This document shows positions 1-9,014 of a DNA stretch of 32,615 bases, piece by piece. Made by a program: the position numbers and the translations under genes. Every line of letters begins with the position of its first letter. The first letter of the stretch is position 1. The notes under the pieces were generated by a model. It saw only the letters and a program-made list of their open reading frames with translations, searched no databases and had not been told where the DNA came from. The stretch comes from a virus: the IMG/VR virus record IMGVR_UViG_3300044700_000323, positions 1 to 32,615 of that record. One strand, 5' to 3'.

Positions 1-3000
1 GATCTTCCGCACCAAGGTAACCATGGCCAATCTGCATGTATCCTGCGCCTTCAGCTTCAGCAGCTAGCTTCTCTAGCTTCTCTCTGGCCTTAAGGTGTTC
101 GTCGCGCTGGCTGCCGGGGATGCGCATGTTCTCGCCGTCGTCGTAGCCGGCCGGCGGCTCCAGGGCCACGTCGGCGTCCAGGCGCGTAGAGGTGTAGGCA
201 GCGGTGCCACTCTTAATGATCTGCAGCGCAGCTGCAGCCATGTCCTTCTGGTTCATGTGGATTGAACCAGGGATAGCCAGGAGCTCAGTAGTCCCGGCCG
301 GGAAAGCTCTAACGCGGGTAGCCACAGCAGCTGCGTTAATGACAGATCCGGTCATCTTAGTCTGACCCATGCGCCGTAAGCGCTCGCCGCCCTCCACATA
401 CAAGACGCTGCCAAGGCCAAGCTTCATCAGCTCGGAATTAACCTGGCTCATGCCAACCTTAGTAACGGTAGTCGGGAAGCCGGGGGTGCTGCCGTAGCCG
501 CGCATGAGATCCAGGCTGGCTACCTGTCTCTTGGTCCCGTCCTCAAAATGAATGTCGATAAGGACGTAGTCCTGGTGCTCGAAACCATAGCCGGCAGCGC
601 GGGCGTCGGCTGACTCATACCGGAGCTGAAGGTGAGACACCGGCTTAAGCACCGACTGTCCATTACCGGAATAGAACCTGTAACCATGCGGGAAGCGCGC
701 CCTAATGCTGGCCATAATGCCGGCCATATCCTGGGCTGCGCGATGAGTAATGAAGCCCTGGTCAGCCAGCTCTTGGTTGTTATGGTTAACACGGACGCCG
801 TCCGCGCTGAAGGTGGCATTGGCTTCGGCTTCTTTCTTGGCCGCCATGTCCTCGCGCCAGGAGCGCTCAAGCTCGCCCATCTTAACCATGGCGGCAGGAT
901 CCGGATCACCTTCACCAACCTCTAGATCATTTTTTTTTTTAGCTGCGTCGCCGTTGGCTGCTTTGTCTACGACGTCGCGGAGAGACTTAGGCTCGCTGGC
1001 CTGGTCGCCGTCCGGGGTGTATTCAGAGCCGGGCTCATTGAAATCATTTCCGTAACTTCGTATGTCAACTTGACGGCTTACGCCGCCGGCGCCGAACGCG
1101 TCCAGGATGGTCATCTTGGTGGCGCCGGCTACGCCGCTAATGTTATGAATGACCAGGCGGGCCTTATCCTGGGTAAGCCCGGCCGTGTAGACCATGACGT
1201 TAACCGGGTTTGCGCGATCGACGCCGGCCACGAACCTGTTAAAGCCGGTCTGGTCCGTTCCGGGGATCTTAGCCTTCATGGCCAGGAGGACGTCCTCGGC
1301 CAGGGGGATCGTGGCAACCATGCGGTTGCTGTTATCCAGCAAGATCAGACCAGGCTGATCTGGGCCAAAGATACGCTCGGCTTCAGCCATGACGTCGGCC
1401 GGATCTTTAATTTGTTTGGAGGATTGGCTGACGCGGAAGGCGAACATGCGCTCCGTGAGAGGCACCTTAAACTTACGGGCTGCCGGCTTGATCGGGATGT
1501 TAGACTCGCTGCGCCCGGATGGGGTAAGCTGCGCATACCGGTATCCGGCGATAGCCATGGTTCCCATGTATTCCAGGTTTGCAGCGTTAAGCAGACGCTC
1601 AATCTGAGCGCCGGCGGCGTGGTCGGCCGGGGATAGGCTAGACTTACCGGACGGGTGGTTATGGATGAACCAGACCTTGGCTGCGCCAGGGGTGCTAGCT
1701 GCGGTGCCGATAAGGATGCCAGGATTAAAGCCGGTGGCGGTAGGGCCACCGATCTGGTGGCTGGCAATCTGGATCGGACGACCGTTCTTGTCGGTGATCA
1801 GCAGGACGATGTTCTCCTGGGTGCGCTTGCGCATACCGGCGACGATATGTGCTGCGTCGTCCGCGGTCTTGACGAACTCGACGCCGGACATGATGTGGCC
1901 AATGGTAGAGTGTTCGACAAACTGATCGAGCATGGCGTCGGACAGGCCAAACTGAGCCATCTGGTCGCCGGTAAGGCGGCCGAACGGAAGGGTGCTGTCG
2001 AGCTTGGTCGGGAACACCGACGGGTTAGGCGCAGCCGGCTTCTTGCGGGGCTTGCGGGTTTTCTTGATGATAGGCTCGGCTGGCGTGGCGCCTTCCAGGC
2101 TGCTGTCCTGGTTGACCCTGGCGCCGGCTTCGCGCTCCTGGCGGGCGAACTCTGCGCCGGCGTTCGGATCTTCCGGGTTGGTTTCGTTGACGCCGATCTT
2201 GTCGCCGCCGGTCTTAAGCCAATTTCGCAAGTGGAGAGTAAATTCCTGGGCTGTGTAATCCCGTGCCATATTAGCCGGCAGACTGCCATCAAGGAACGCC
2301 CGTTCCCTGTCTCTCACATTAGCTTCATACGCCTCCATCTTTTCCTTGTCGTTGATGATCTCTCTAAGCATGGCCTTTTCTTCTGCAGTCGTATTGGCCC
2401 ACCACTCAACAAGATCGACATAAATGCCTCCATCTTCACCGACAGCGTTGGGGGGAATGATCTTGGAAATAGACTCAAGGGATTTGTCACCCTGGAGCCC
2501 GCCGCGGACGATGCCTTCGATGCTGTCCGGGGTGTTAATTTCTCCACGGGTAGCCTGGTTGCCGGAGATCGCGTCAAGCGCGGCCTGGTCCCTTGCGTCC
2601 TGCTCATCCTCGTTGTCTTGGTTTTCAAGAGGCGCCGGATCGTAAGCTTCACCTTCCTCGCGGATGCCCAGGCGTTCGCCGGTGGGGAGCTTCGGGGTGC
2701 CGGAGCTTCTTGAGGTTGGCGTCTTGAGTCTCTGGCGCACGTTCTGCGTATTGCTGACTACATCGAGCAGCTCTAGCTTATACATCATCGCAGCAACCTC
2801 TACATTGTTTACGGCGTTAGCCGTCTCAACGTCAGTAATGTCCGCGTCGCCGATGCTGATCATGATGCGCGCAGAATTGGAACGCTCCTGGACCGCTAGG
2901 ATCTTCGCAAGCGGGCTGTTGTCTGCTTCGACGTCCGGGCCGGTAGGGTCAAGGGACGGATCATCAATCGGGCTAATTGTCTCGTTGGTCTTACGGATCT

Positions 3001-5377
3001 GAAGTGGGCCCTTACCCCTCTTTTCAGAGGTAAGCATGAGCATGTCATCAATGCTGACCGGGAGGACGCCCATAAGGCGGTTGCCGCTATCGAGGAAAGC
3101 GATGCCAGACTTACGACCCAGGAGAGGGACGATCGCGTTAACCGCGTCGGCGCCATTAGAGATCTTAGGGAACAGGGAGTTTCCGCGGATAGTGAACACG
3201 CGCTCGACCAGGCGAACGCCGGCACCGGCGCCGTTCTTGTCAGCCTGGGAGTAGTTGCCCATGGGCTGATCGATAGCCAGGGTGATCGGAAGCGAATTGC
3301 CCTCCGTGTTCTTGTAGGTCTGCATGAACACCTCAACATCCTGGCCTCCAGGATGGAAGATGTAGCGAGGACCGGTAGCGCTTTCACCACGGCCGTCGGC
3401 GATCGGGTTGTTTTCCTGGTCACCGACAACGATCTGGCCCTTGAACTCAATGCCGACGCCGGCGATAAGCTTGGACACAGAAACCGCAGCCATCATGTCT
3501 GCCGCGGAGAACTTCATGGTTCCGGACGGGTGGCTGTGAGCTATGTAAACCTTACGGCAGCCAGGGGTGCTGGCGGCTACGCCGGCCAGAATGTTAGGAT
3601 GGAAGCCGACCGATCCCATACCGCCGATAGCATGGCGCAGGACGCTGATCGGCTTGTTGTTCTTATCCAGGAGCAGCATGAGCATGTTCTCCTGGGGCTG
3701 GTTACGGAAGAATTCATACAGCAGCGAGGCCGCGTCGCCGTCATTCTTGACGGTGTCCTTATACCAATTAAGGGTGCCAACCTGGGAGTGTTCTACGAAC
3801 TGAGCCAGGACGGCTTCGGTCAAACCGATCTTCGCCAGGGTTGCGATCGGGACGCGCTTGCTCGCGTTCTTAAAGCTGGGTCCGCTAATGTTGAGCTGAC
3901 CACCCTTGATGGCCGGCGCTGCCTTCTCGGCGTTCTGAAGGGGGGATCCCTTAAAGGCCGGTTCGTATTCCGGGTTCTCCTGGGGCGCCTCTTGCGGGGC
4001 CTCCTGGGGGGCTTCGGCCGGGGCTTCTCCTGGGGACTGTTCCGGAACCTCGGCCGGATCATATTCGCGGCCAGGGTCATTCTCGGAACCGCCGTCGGCG
4101 CGCTGGGTAGCGCGACGGCTTGCTAGAACTTCCGGGTAATCTTCTTCCGGGTTAACCTCACGAGACTTCCGGTCCGCTTCGGCCGGGATGCCACTTTCGT
4201 TTGAAGGTAAGAAGGCGCGGCGGGAGGTTCCCACCTGGCGCTGGAGCTCTGCGACCTGGCGCTGGAGATCCGCGACGACGGGGTCTACCGTTGCAGGAGC
4301 CGGTCCAGCAGCTGGCGCAGGGACGCCAGGAAGCTGAGCTTTGGCTTGGCCTTGGCCTTGTCCTGGCTGATACGGAGCTGTTGACTCTTGAACGCCGCCC
4401 GGAGCTTGAGATCCGGCGGGTGCTTGAATACCACTTTGAGCTGGGGCTTGCGGGTTGCCATAAGGAGAAGGCTGGCTTGGCGCCGGGGCGCCGCCAATAC
4501 CAAAGTAAGCTGAATTAGGGTTAGCCTGGATCCCCATGTTCTGGAGCTGGCTGGCCCAATTCTCAAAGGTAGGGGCATTGGCCAGGTCAACGCGGGCCTG
4601 GGCTTCGGGCAGCAGCTGAGGGGTGCCGCCAGGGGAGAAGTTAGCGCGACTGTCGGCGCCGGCGAATTGAGGTAAAGGCTGCGGGCCGGTAGGAGGCGTC
4701 AGCTGGGGCATTGGCGGCAGCTGAGGAACGCGCGGGGCCTGGGGCGCCGGCGGCGTCAGCTGAGGCATAGGCGGCAGCTGCGGGATACGGGGAACAGGAG
4801 GAGGCGGGGCGACCGGCAAACCATCCGGGCCGATCTGCGCCTGGGGCTGCATGCCAAGGCCGCGCGCGACTAGATCAGAAAGAGTAGTGGCGCCGGTGAT
4901 CGGCGCGGCAGCCTGGGGCGCCATAGGCGCCGGCATAGCCTGGGGCATAGCCTGGGCCGGCATAGCCTGGGGCATGGCCTGGGGAGCTCCGAAATCTGCA
5001 CCAGGCATTTCCATGCCTTGGAACTCCGGGGCAGCTTCAAGACCATAATCAGAAAGACCGGCAGCCGGAGCTGCAGCCGGGGCTGCGCCACCAAACAAGC
5101 TAGCAAGATCAGACGGAGTTGTGGCCGGGATACCAGGCTGCTGCGGCGCGATAGGGCTAATCTGCTCAGCCTGGGCAACGCCGGGGGAACCAAACTCCGG
5201 AACGGCAAATTGATTTGATCCGGCCGTGCCGGTCTGCGCTGCTGCTACAAGCTTGGCAAGAGCACCAAGGTTCTGAGCCTGTGGCACAGGCGCATTAGGG
5301 TTCTTGGCTTTGTTAGCGTTTAAGGCTGCCTCGTTCGTTGAGCCTTTTCCGCTATCTTGATTAAGGTTTAGAGCCAT
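1..5377 (-). CDS. Giant polyvalent virion/ejection protein with two RadC-like JAMM domains (partial, 3' end outside window)
   Basis: An open frame with no stop runs from ATG at 5377 to the window edge (at least 1792 codons). Residues 1-480 are rich in Pro, Gln and Ala with short repeats, a likely flexible segment. Two RadC-type JAMM domains follow. The first has Glu563 then H614-x-H616-P-S-G with S624 and D627. The second has Glu1188 then H1239-x-H1241-P-S-G with S1249 and D1252. The Glu-to-His spacing is 51 in both. Each is followed by a related second module (about 721-777 and 1302-1365). The C-terminal part (about 1490 on) has a faint GNAT-like GLGSVLYVEGGERLRRMG stretch. It is the last gene of the ejection cassette, the place where T7 keeps gp16. 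In RadC-fold enzymes the His/Asp/Glu set binds zinc, and the domain recurs in phage polyvalent proteins that enter the host with DNA. Peptidase or deubiquitinase-like activity is inference. The frame was checked at five separated points. Confidence 0.85.
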   Translation of the reverse strand, partial: MALNLNQDSGKGSTNEAALNANKAKNPNAPVPQAQNLGALAKLVAAAQTGTAGSNQFAVPEFGSPGVAQAEQISPIAPQQPGIPATTPSDLASLFGGAAPAAAPAAGLSDYGLEAAPEFQGMEMPGADFGAPQAMPQAMPAQAMPQAMPAPMAPQAAAPITGATTLSDLVARGLGMQPQAQIGPDGLPVAPPPPVPRIPQLPPMPQLTPPAPQAPRVPQLPPMPQLTPPTGPQPLPQFAGADSRANFSPGGTPQLLPEAQARVDLANAPTFENWASQLQNMGIQANPNSAYFGIGGAPAPSQPSPYGNPQAPAQSGIQAPAGSQAPGGVQESTAPYQPGQGQGQAKAQLPGVPAPAAGPAPATVDPVVADLQRQVAELQRQVGTSRRAFLPSNESGIPAEADRKSREVNPEEDYPEVLASRRATQRADGGSENDPGREYDPAEVPEQSPGEAPAEAPQEAPQEAPQENPEYEPAFKGSPLQNAEKAAPAIKGGQLNISGPSFKNASKRVPIATLAKIGLTEAVLAQFVEHSQVGTLNWYKDTVKNDGDAASLLYEFFRNQPQENMLMLLLDKNNKPISVLRHAIGGMGSVGFHPNILAGVAASTPGCRKVYIAHSHPSGTMKFSAADMMAAVSVSKLIAGVGIEFKGQIVVGDQENNPIADGRGESATGPRYIFHPGGQDVEVFMQTYKNTEGNSLPITLAIDQPMGNYSQADKNGAGAGVRLVERVFTIRGNSLFPKISNGADAVNAIVPLLGRKSGIAFLDSGNRLMGVLPVSIDDMLMLTSEKRGKGPLQIRKTNETISPIDDPSLDPTGPDVEADNSPLAKILAVQERSNSARIMISIGDADITDVETANAVNNVEVAAMMYKLELLDVVSNTQNVRQRLKTPTSRSSGTPKLPTGERLGIREEGEAYDPAPLENQDNEDEQDARDQAALDAISGNQATRGEINTPDSIEGIVRGGLQGDKSLESISKIIPPNAVGEDGGIYVDLVEWWANTTAEEKAMLREIINDKEKMEAYEANVRDRERAFLDGSLPANMARDYTAQEFTLHLRNWLKTGGDKIGVNETNPEDPNAGAEFARQEREAGARVNQDSSLEGATPAEPIIKKTRKPRKKPAAPNPSVFPTKLDSTLPFGRLTGDQMAQFGLSDAMLDQFVEHSTIGHIMSGVEFVKTADDAAHIVAGMRKRTQENIVLLITDKNGRPIQIASHQIGGPTATGFNPGILIGTAASTPGAAKVWFIHNHPSGKSSLSPADHAAGAQIERLLNAANLEYMGTMAIAGYRYAQLTPSGRSESNIPIKPAARKFKVPLTERMFAFRVSQSSKQIKDPADVMAEAERIFGPDQPGLILLDNSNRMVATIPLAEDVLLAMKAKIPGTDQTGFNRFVAGVDRANPVNVMVYTAGLTQDKARLVIHNISGVAGATKMTILDAFGAGGVSRQVDIRSYGNDFNEPGSEYTPDGDQASEPKSLRDVVDKAANGDAAKKKNDLEVGEGDPDPAAMVKMGELERSWREDMAAKKEAEANATFSADGVRVNHNNQELADQGFITHRAAQDMAGIMASIRARFPHGYRFYSGNGQSVLKPVSHLQLRYESADARAAGYGFEHQDYVLIDIHFEDGTKRQVASLDLMRGYGSTPGFPTTVTKVGMSQVNSELMKLGLGSVLYVEGGERLRRMGQTKMTGSVINAAAVATRVRAFPAGTTELLAIPGSIHMNQKDMAAAALQIIKSGTAAYTSTRLDADVALEPPAGYDDGENMRIPGSQRDEHLKAREKLEKLAAEAEGAGYMQIGHGYLGAED
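930..940 (-). other. A11 homopolymer, candidate transcriptional slippage site inside the giant gene
   Basis: On the coding (minus) strand there are 11 consecutive A, codons 1480-1483 (Lys-Lys-Lys-Asn). If one A is added in the transcript, the next codon is TGA (929-927). If one A is lost, the frame reads ATG ATC TAG and stops at 922. Either error therefore gives a product of about 1483 residues that keeps both JAMM domains and lacks the C-terminal domain. A-runs of nine or more are known sites of RNA polymerase slippage, as in Thermus dnaX. A sequencing or assembly error in the run length is possible, but the frame stays open on both sides at the given length. Confidence 0.5.
4691..4789 (-). 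repeat. Tandem proline-rich repeat in the giant protein
   Basis: Two adjacent copies of R-[IV]-PQLPPMPQLTPP are encoded, starting at 4789 and 4732 and separated by five residues (APQAP). They lie in the low-complexity N-terminal third of the giant protein. A further QAMP-rich stretch lies at about 4911-4984, and an EAPQ repeat lies near 4000. These are probably disordered linkers. Confidence 0.75.
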
Positions 5378-5446
5378 GGTTGTGTGTTTAAAATCTAAGT
5401 TTATCGCCCCGCGCGCAACCGCTTTTAGGTCTACTTTTTGGGGTAG

Positions 5447-7771
5447 TTACTCGCCCTGGCCAGATCGGCTGCTCGTCGGGTCATACAGAGGTGGGTAATA
5501 CCGGCCTTCGCCGGTAGCTGCCGGGTAGATCTGTTTGATGCGATCGACGTCTGACTGAAGCGATGGGATAAGGGGATTAACCGGGACCTTATTAGGACGA
5601 ATTGCCATGAGCCTCTCGTTTTCAAGGGCCTCTCTAAGCGCAGCCAAGGCGTTCTCCTTGTCCTTCATGGTTGCCCTGGTCTTGTCTTGAACACCGGTAA
5701 CGAACTTTTCTTGGCTACCCCGGTAGCCGGACATAAAATGTTTCCATGCGTATGCGCGCTGGTTTGGCGGGTAGCGTTTAGCAAACGTCTCAAACTGATC
5801 CAGGAGCTCAGCGGCACGGTTAATCGCCGCCTTAGCGCGAGCAGCCGGCATGCCGGTGTTCTTTTCGATCTCGGCCGCAACCTCATCCAGGCCAGACTCA
5901 CCGGCTGCAGCCTTGTCCTTAATGATCTGAAACGGGTCGTCTATGTTGGCCTTGCCGGCGCCAAAGCTTGAGCCGCCGCCCATGAGCCCGCCTACCATGA
6001 ATGAAGATAGCGCCGTCTTTAGATCGACGTCGTCGCCCATAATTACGTTGGTAATTATATCCGTTAGGCCTTCTTCGGTGGCCTCCCACCAAGTGTCAAT
6101 GGACGCATTAATGGCGCGCGGAAGTAGGATCTTTTTATATATGCCGCCGCGGAACGTCTCTACAGGACGAAACGGTATGGACCTGGCTGCTGCCAGGACA
6201 GATCCAGATCCCTGTAATGACTTGGGAAGTGCGTTCTTGGCTAGACCTGTCAGCTTATCTCCGGCTATGTTCAAAGCTACGGCGGTTAAACCTTCAGCCA
6301 TAGCTCTCTTTTCGGCCTCGGATTTCATTAATCCCGTCTGTCCGAAAAATGCAGCCGGGTCCTTGTCTATTAAGGCCTTTAGATCGGCGCTAGCTTTAGC
6401 ATACGCCGGCGAGCTGGGGTCTGCCAGGTCTGCCAGGCTTATTTGATTGTCGCCCAGGAACTTTCCAAAGGCCTGGTTAAAATTAGTCCCAGCTCCCAAG
6501 GCTGCAGTAGATAAGCCCATGGCAGCACGGCCAACAAACGGAGCTGCCGGACCGGACGCCAGGCTAGCTGCGGCTGTCGCACCCGCGGTAGCAACGGTGT
6601 TAGGGGTAGACTCAGCAAGCTGCTGAAACATGGTGTTAGCTACGCCTAATACCCCGTGCTCATCATACACGTCGTCGTAGTTATTGCCCTCCTTGTTAAA
6701 TGTTTTCATGGGCTCGGACACCGGCGACCAATACCTGGTTCTGGCGTCACTTTGACCTAATGACTTAGATGCCGTAGTTAGATCTGCCGACACTTCACCG
6801 GATAAGAGCTCATCAACCTTAGCCTGGATCTGCTGATCGGTCATGGCAGCGCGCTGCTCCGGCGTCAGACTGAGGACATACTTAGCAACCAGGGACATTC
6901 CATAATCCCCGGCTACACGGCTATCCGGTAACCCGTAACCTCCGTCCGGCGCCGTGACAAACTCCGCGCTTGCCGGTGGCTCCTTAAATAAACTGACCCC
7001 AGACTCGCGGCGAGATTGCTGTTTATTAACCCTGCCCTGGTAGTCACTCCTAGCCCGGACAAGGTTGTCTGCATTTTCCTTATTTTTTAATGCTTCCTTA
7101 TGTCGAGGATCGTCGGTCGGGTATATGGCTTGCGGGACATAATTCCCATAGCTGCTGCCCATAACCGGGCCAGGGGTTTTCCTATACTTGGTCGTATCGC
7201 CGGCGACTATGTCAGCCAGGACAGCAGCCGGGTCATCCGGCATGGGTAGTCCTGCCTTGGCTGCCTCATGGTATGCGTCTGTTACCTCCGGCTGCCCTGC
7301 CTTGCCACCCTTGGCGTCAGCCAGCGCAGAGTAATCTGCAAGCGAACCTTCCAATGCGCGGCCATCATAGGCGCTAAGGACGTTATTGGTTCCGCGAACT
7401 AGCGCGTTACCTACGCCGGCAAAACGGCGATCAAGGAACGGCACCCCTACTCCAACGCTGGCTTGAGCCGGCTTAGGTTTAGCAGGACCATATTCAACCT
7501 TACCACCTCTAAGAAAAAACCCGTCGTCATAACCCTGGACGTTTGGCATTTCTGAAAGAAAGCTGCGGACGTTGGCATAGGTTGGTTTGTGGCCGCCCTT
7601 TGCTAGCTTGCCGTAAAGATCCACCATGGCACCGGCCGGCAGCCACATAACCCTGGCTTCTTCGCCGGGGGTTTCCGGCTCGGTTACCATCATGTCAGCA
7701 AAGCCACCGTCCGGGAGTGGAACTCTCGGATTAATCTTACCATCAGCGTCGAAAAAGCTAACGCTGCTCAT
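5447..7771 (-). CDS. Putative internal virion (ejection) protein, 774 aa
   Basis: I do not recognise a specific family. The protein starts MSSVSFFDADGKINPRVPLP. It has a soluble N-terminal half, a middle region rich in Ala/Gly with hydrophobic stretches (for example around the TVATAGATAAASLASGPAAP segment and the FMVGGLMGGG segment), and a charged, probably helical C-terminus. Such alternation suits an ejection protein that interacts with or crosses membranes. It lies between a coiled-coil virion protein (stop 3 nt upstream) and the giant JAMM protein (69 nt downstream), all on one strand, so it is probably co-transcribed late and packaged inside the capsid. The spacer before the start is CTCGTTAACCT with no Shine-Dalgarno. 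The role is inferred from position. Confidence 0.7.
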   Translation of the reverse strand: MSSVSFFDADGKINPRVPLPDGGFADMMVTEPETPGEEARVMWLPAGAMVDLYGKLAKGGHKPTYANVRSFLSEMPNVQGYDDGFFLRGGKVEYGPAKPKPAQASVGVGVPFLDRRFAGVGNALVRGTNNVLSAYDGRALEGSLADYSALADAKGGKAGQPEVTDAYHEAAKAGLPMPDDPAAVLADIVAGDTTKYRKTPGPVMGSSYGNYVPQAIYPTDDPRHKEALKNKENADNLVRARSDYQGRVNKQQSRRESGVSLFKEPPASAEFVTAPDGGYGLPDSRVAGDYGMSLVAKYVLSLTPEQRAAMTDQQIQAKVDELLSGEVSADLTTASKSLGQSDARTRYWSPVSEPMKTFNKEGNNYDDVYDEHGVLGVANTMFQQLAESTPNTVATAGATAAASLASGPAAPFVGRAAMGLSTAALGAGTNFNQAFGKFLGDNQISLADLADPSSPAYAKASADLKALIDKDPAAFFGQTGLMKSEAEKRAMAEGLTAVALNIAGDKLTGLAKNALPKSLQGSGSVLAAARSIPFRPVETFRGGIYKKILLPRAINASIDTWWEATEEGLTDIITNVIMGDDVDLKTALSSFMVGGLMGGGSSFGAGKANIDDPFQIIKDKAAAGESGLDEVAAEIEKNTGMPAARAKAAINRAAELLDQFETFAKRYPPNQRAYAWKHFMSGYRGSQEKFVTGVQDKTRATMKDKENALAALREALENERLMAIRPNKVPVNPLIPSLQSDVDRIKQIYPAATGEGRYYPPLYDPTSSRSGQGE

Positions 7772-7774
7772 AGG

Positions 7775-9010
7775 TTAACGAGATCTCGCTGCTGCTTCGT
7801 CGGCGGCCTTGCGCGCCAGGCCAGCCGGTGTGTTAGGGTATGAAGGCTCGCGGAGATTTGGTGGAGTGATGCCGGTGTTAAACCATGGATCAAACTCCAG
7901 CGGCTGCTGAGATCGATGAAGCCCATCCGGAGACAAAGTTTGGTCACTTTGCTGCATATATACGCTTTCATCGGACGGGGTTCGCCCGCCGCCATGTTTA
8001 CCGGTTTTTACATCCAGGTAAACAATGCGCGTTCCTGGTGGGTAACTCATGGCTTGCTCTCTGATCTCGTCCATCGTGCCTTCCAGGTAGTAGGTTCCTG
8101 GGTATTGGATCTGCACGTTTTGGAGGTTCTTCCTGGCTCCTTCTGTAGAGGTTGTTACGCCTGGTTTAAAGTCATCCTCTAAAGCGAGATTTGCTGCAGC
8201 GACAGGGTCCTTCTTTTTTTCGGCTTCAATACGGGCCGCGTCGTAAAGCGGAACGACATGGCCGGCGTGGCTTCCTGCAAAAGCGATCTTCATGATCTTA
8301 TCCGCTACTTGGGCCGGCGTTCCTGTAAACTGTCCTCGCTGGGATGCAGTTACAAGCTCGGCTATTGCCCCGTCAGACAACCTACGACCGCCACTAATGG
8401 ATCGGTAGACCGCTTTAAACGCATTAGCCATGTCGGCGTCGGACGGAGGTTTGTATTCCTTAGCCTCCTTGGCCTTGGCTGAATAAAAGCTCTCCGTATC
8501 CTTAGCTACAGCAGCAGCAGCGTTTGCGTCATCTTCGGCCTTTTGCTTATCAGCAGCAGCCCTGGATGTAGCATCAGCCTTGGCTTTAGCAGCCGCAGCA
8601 GTAGCAGCTTTACCCTCTGGAGTTAAGGCATAGACGTTCGCAACAGATGAGTCAGCGCCACCCAGGCGGGAATTAATTTCTGCCAGGCGACCAGCTTGGG
8701 CTTGTGTCAGCCCTCCGGTCCTGGCCGCCTCAGCCATGATCCGACCCTTCTCATCTAGAAGCCCCCTGTTTAGCTTAGCCTCTGCCAAGCGATCGTTATC
8801 ATACAGAGTCCTAGCCTCCCTGGCTGCTGTTTCTGTTTTGTGATCTTTTAACCTTAGTGTGTTTAGCTCCTCAGTTTGCTGAAACTGTCGGGCCTTAAAT
8901 TGCTGCTCCTGGTCCGGCATGAACAGCTTGGCAATACCTACGGCTGCGTCAGCCCAGGGATCCTGGCGCTGCTGCTGCCGTTGAGGGGTGTATCCGGAAT
9001 AGTCTGCCAT
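7775..9010 (-). CDS. Coiled-coil internal virion protein, 411 aa
   Basis: This is an Ala, Lys, Glu and Gln-rich protein. Residues 30-200 are strongly helical and probably coiled coil, with runs such as AAAAKAKADATSRAAADKQK. A more globular region follows at about 205-330, then a Pro-rich tail. The N-terminus is Gln-rich (QRQQQRQ). In gene order it falls where T7 encodes gp15, an internal core protein, but no direct similarity can be claimed by eye. It starts 4 nt after the preceding gene and ends 3 nt before the next, which indicates tight operon packing. The start at 9010 is preceded by CCTAACCTT and no Shine-Dalgarno. A structural role in the ejected core is likely; an enzymatic role is not visible. 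Confidence 0.65.
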   Translation of the reverse strand: MADYSGYTPQRQQQRQDPWADAAVGIAKLFMPDQEQQFKARQFQQTEELNTLRLKDHKTETAAREARTLYDNDRLAEAKLNRGLLDEKGRIMAEAARTGGLTQAQAGRLAEINSRLGGADSSVANVYALTPEGKAATAAAAKAKADATSRAAADKQKAEDDANAAAAVAKDTESFYSAKAKEAKEYKPPSDADMANAFKAVYRSISGGRRLSDGAIAELVTASQRGQFTGTPAQVADKIMKIAFAGSHAGHVVPLYDAARIEAEKKKDPVAAANLALEDDFKPGVTTSTEGARKNLQNVQIQYPGTYYLEGTMDEIREQAMSYPPGTRIVYLDVKTGKHGGGRTPSDESVYMQQSDQTLSPDGLHRSQQPLEFDPWFNTGITPPNLREPSYPNTPAGLARKAADEAAARSR

Positions 9011-9014
9011 AAGG

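Noticed and set aside
520-940. Frameshift product continuing into the 132-codon frame downstream of the A11 run
   Set aside because: In that frame a TAG follows the run within three codons, so a shifted ribosome would stop before reaching it.
1655-2713. 352-codon open frame on the plus strand
   Set aside because: It lies fully antisense to the giant JAMM gene, whose frame has clear domain motifs; GC-rich antisense frames are often open.
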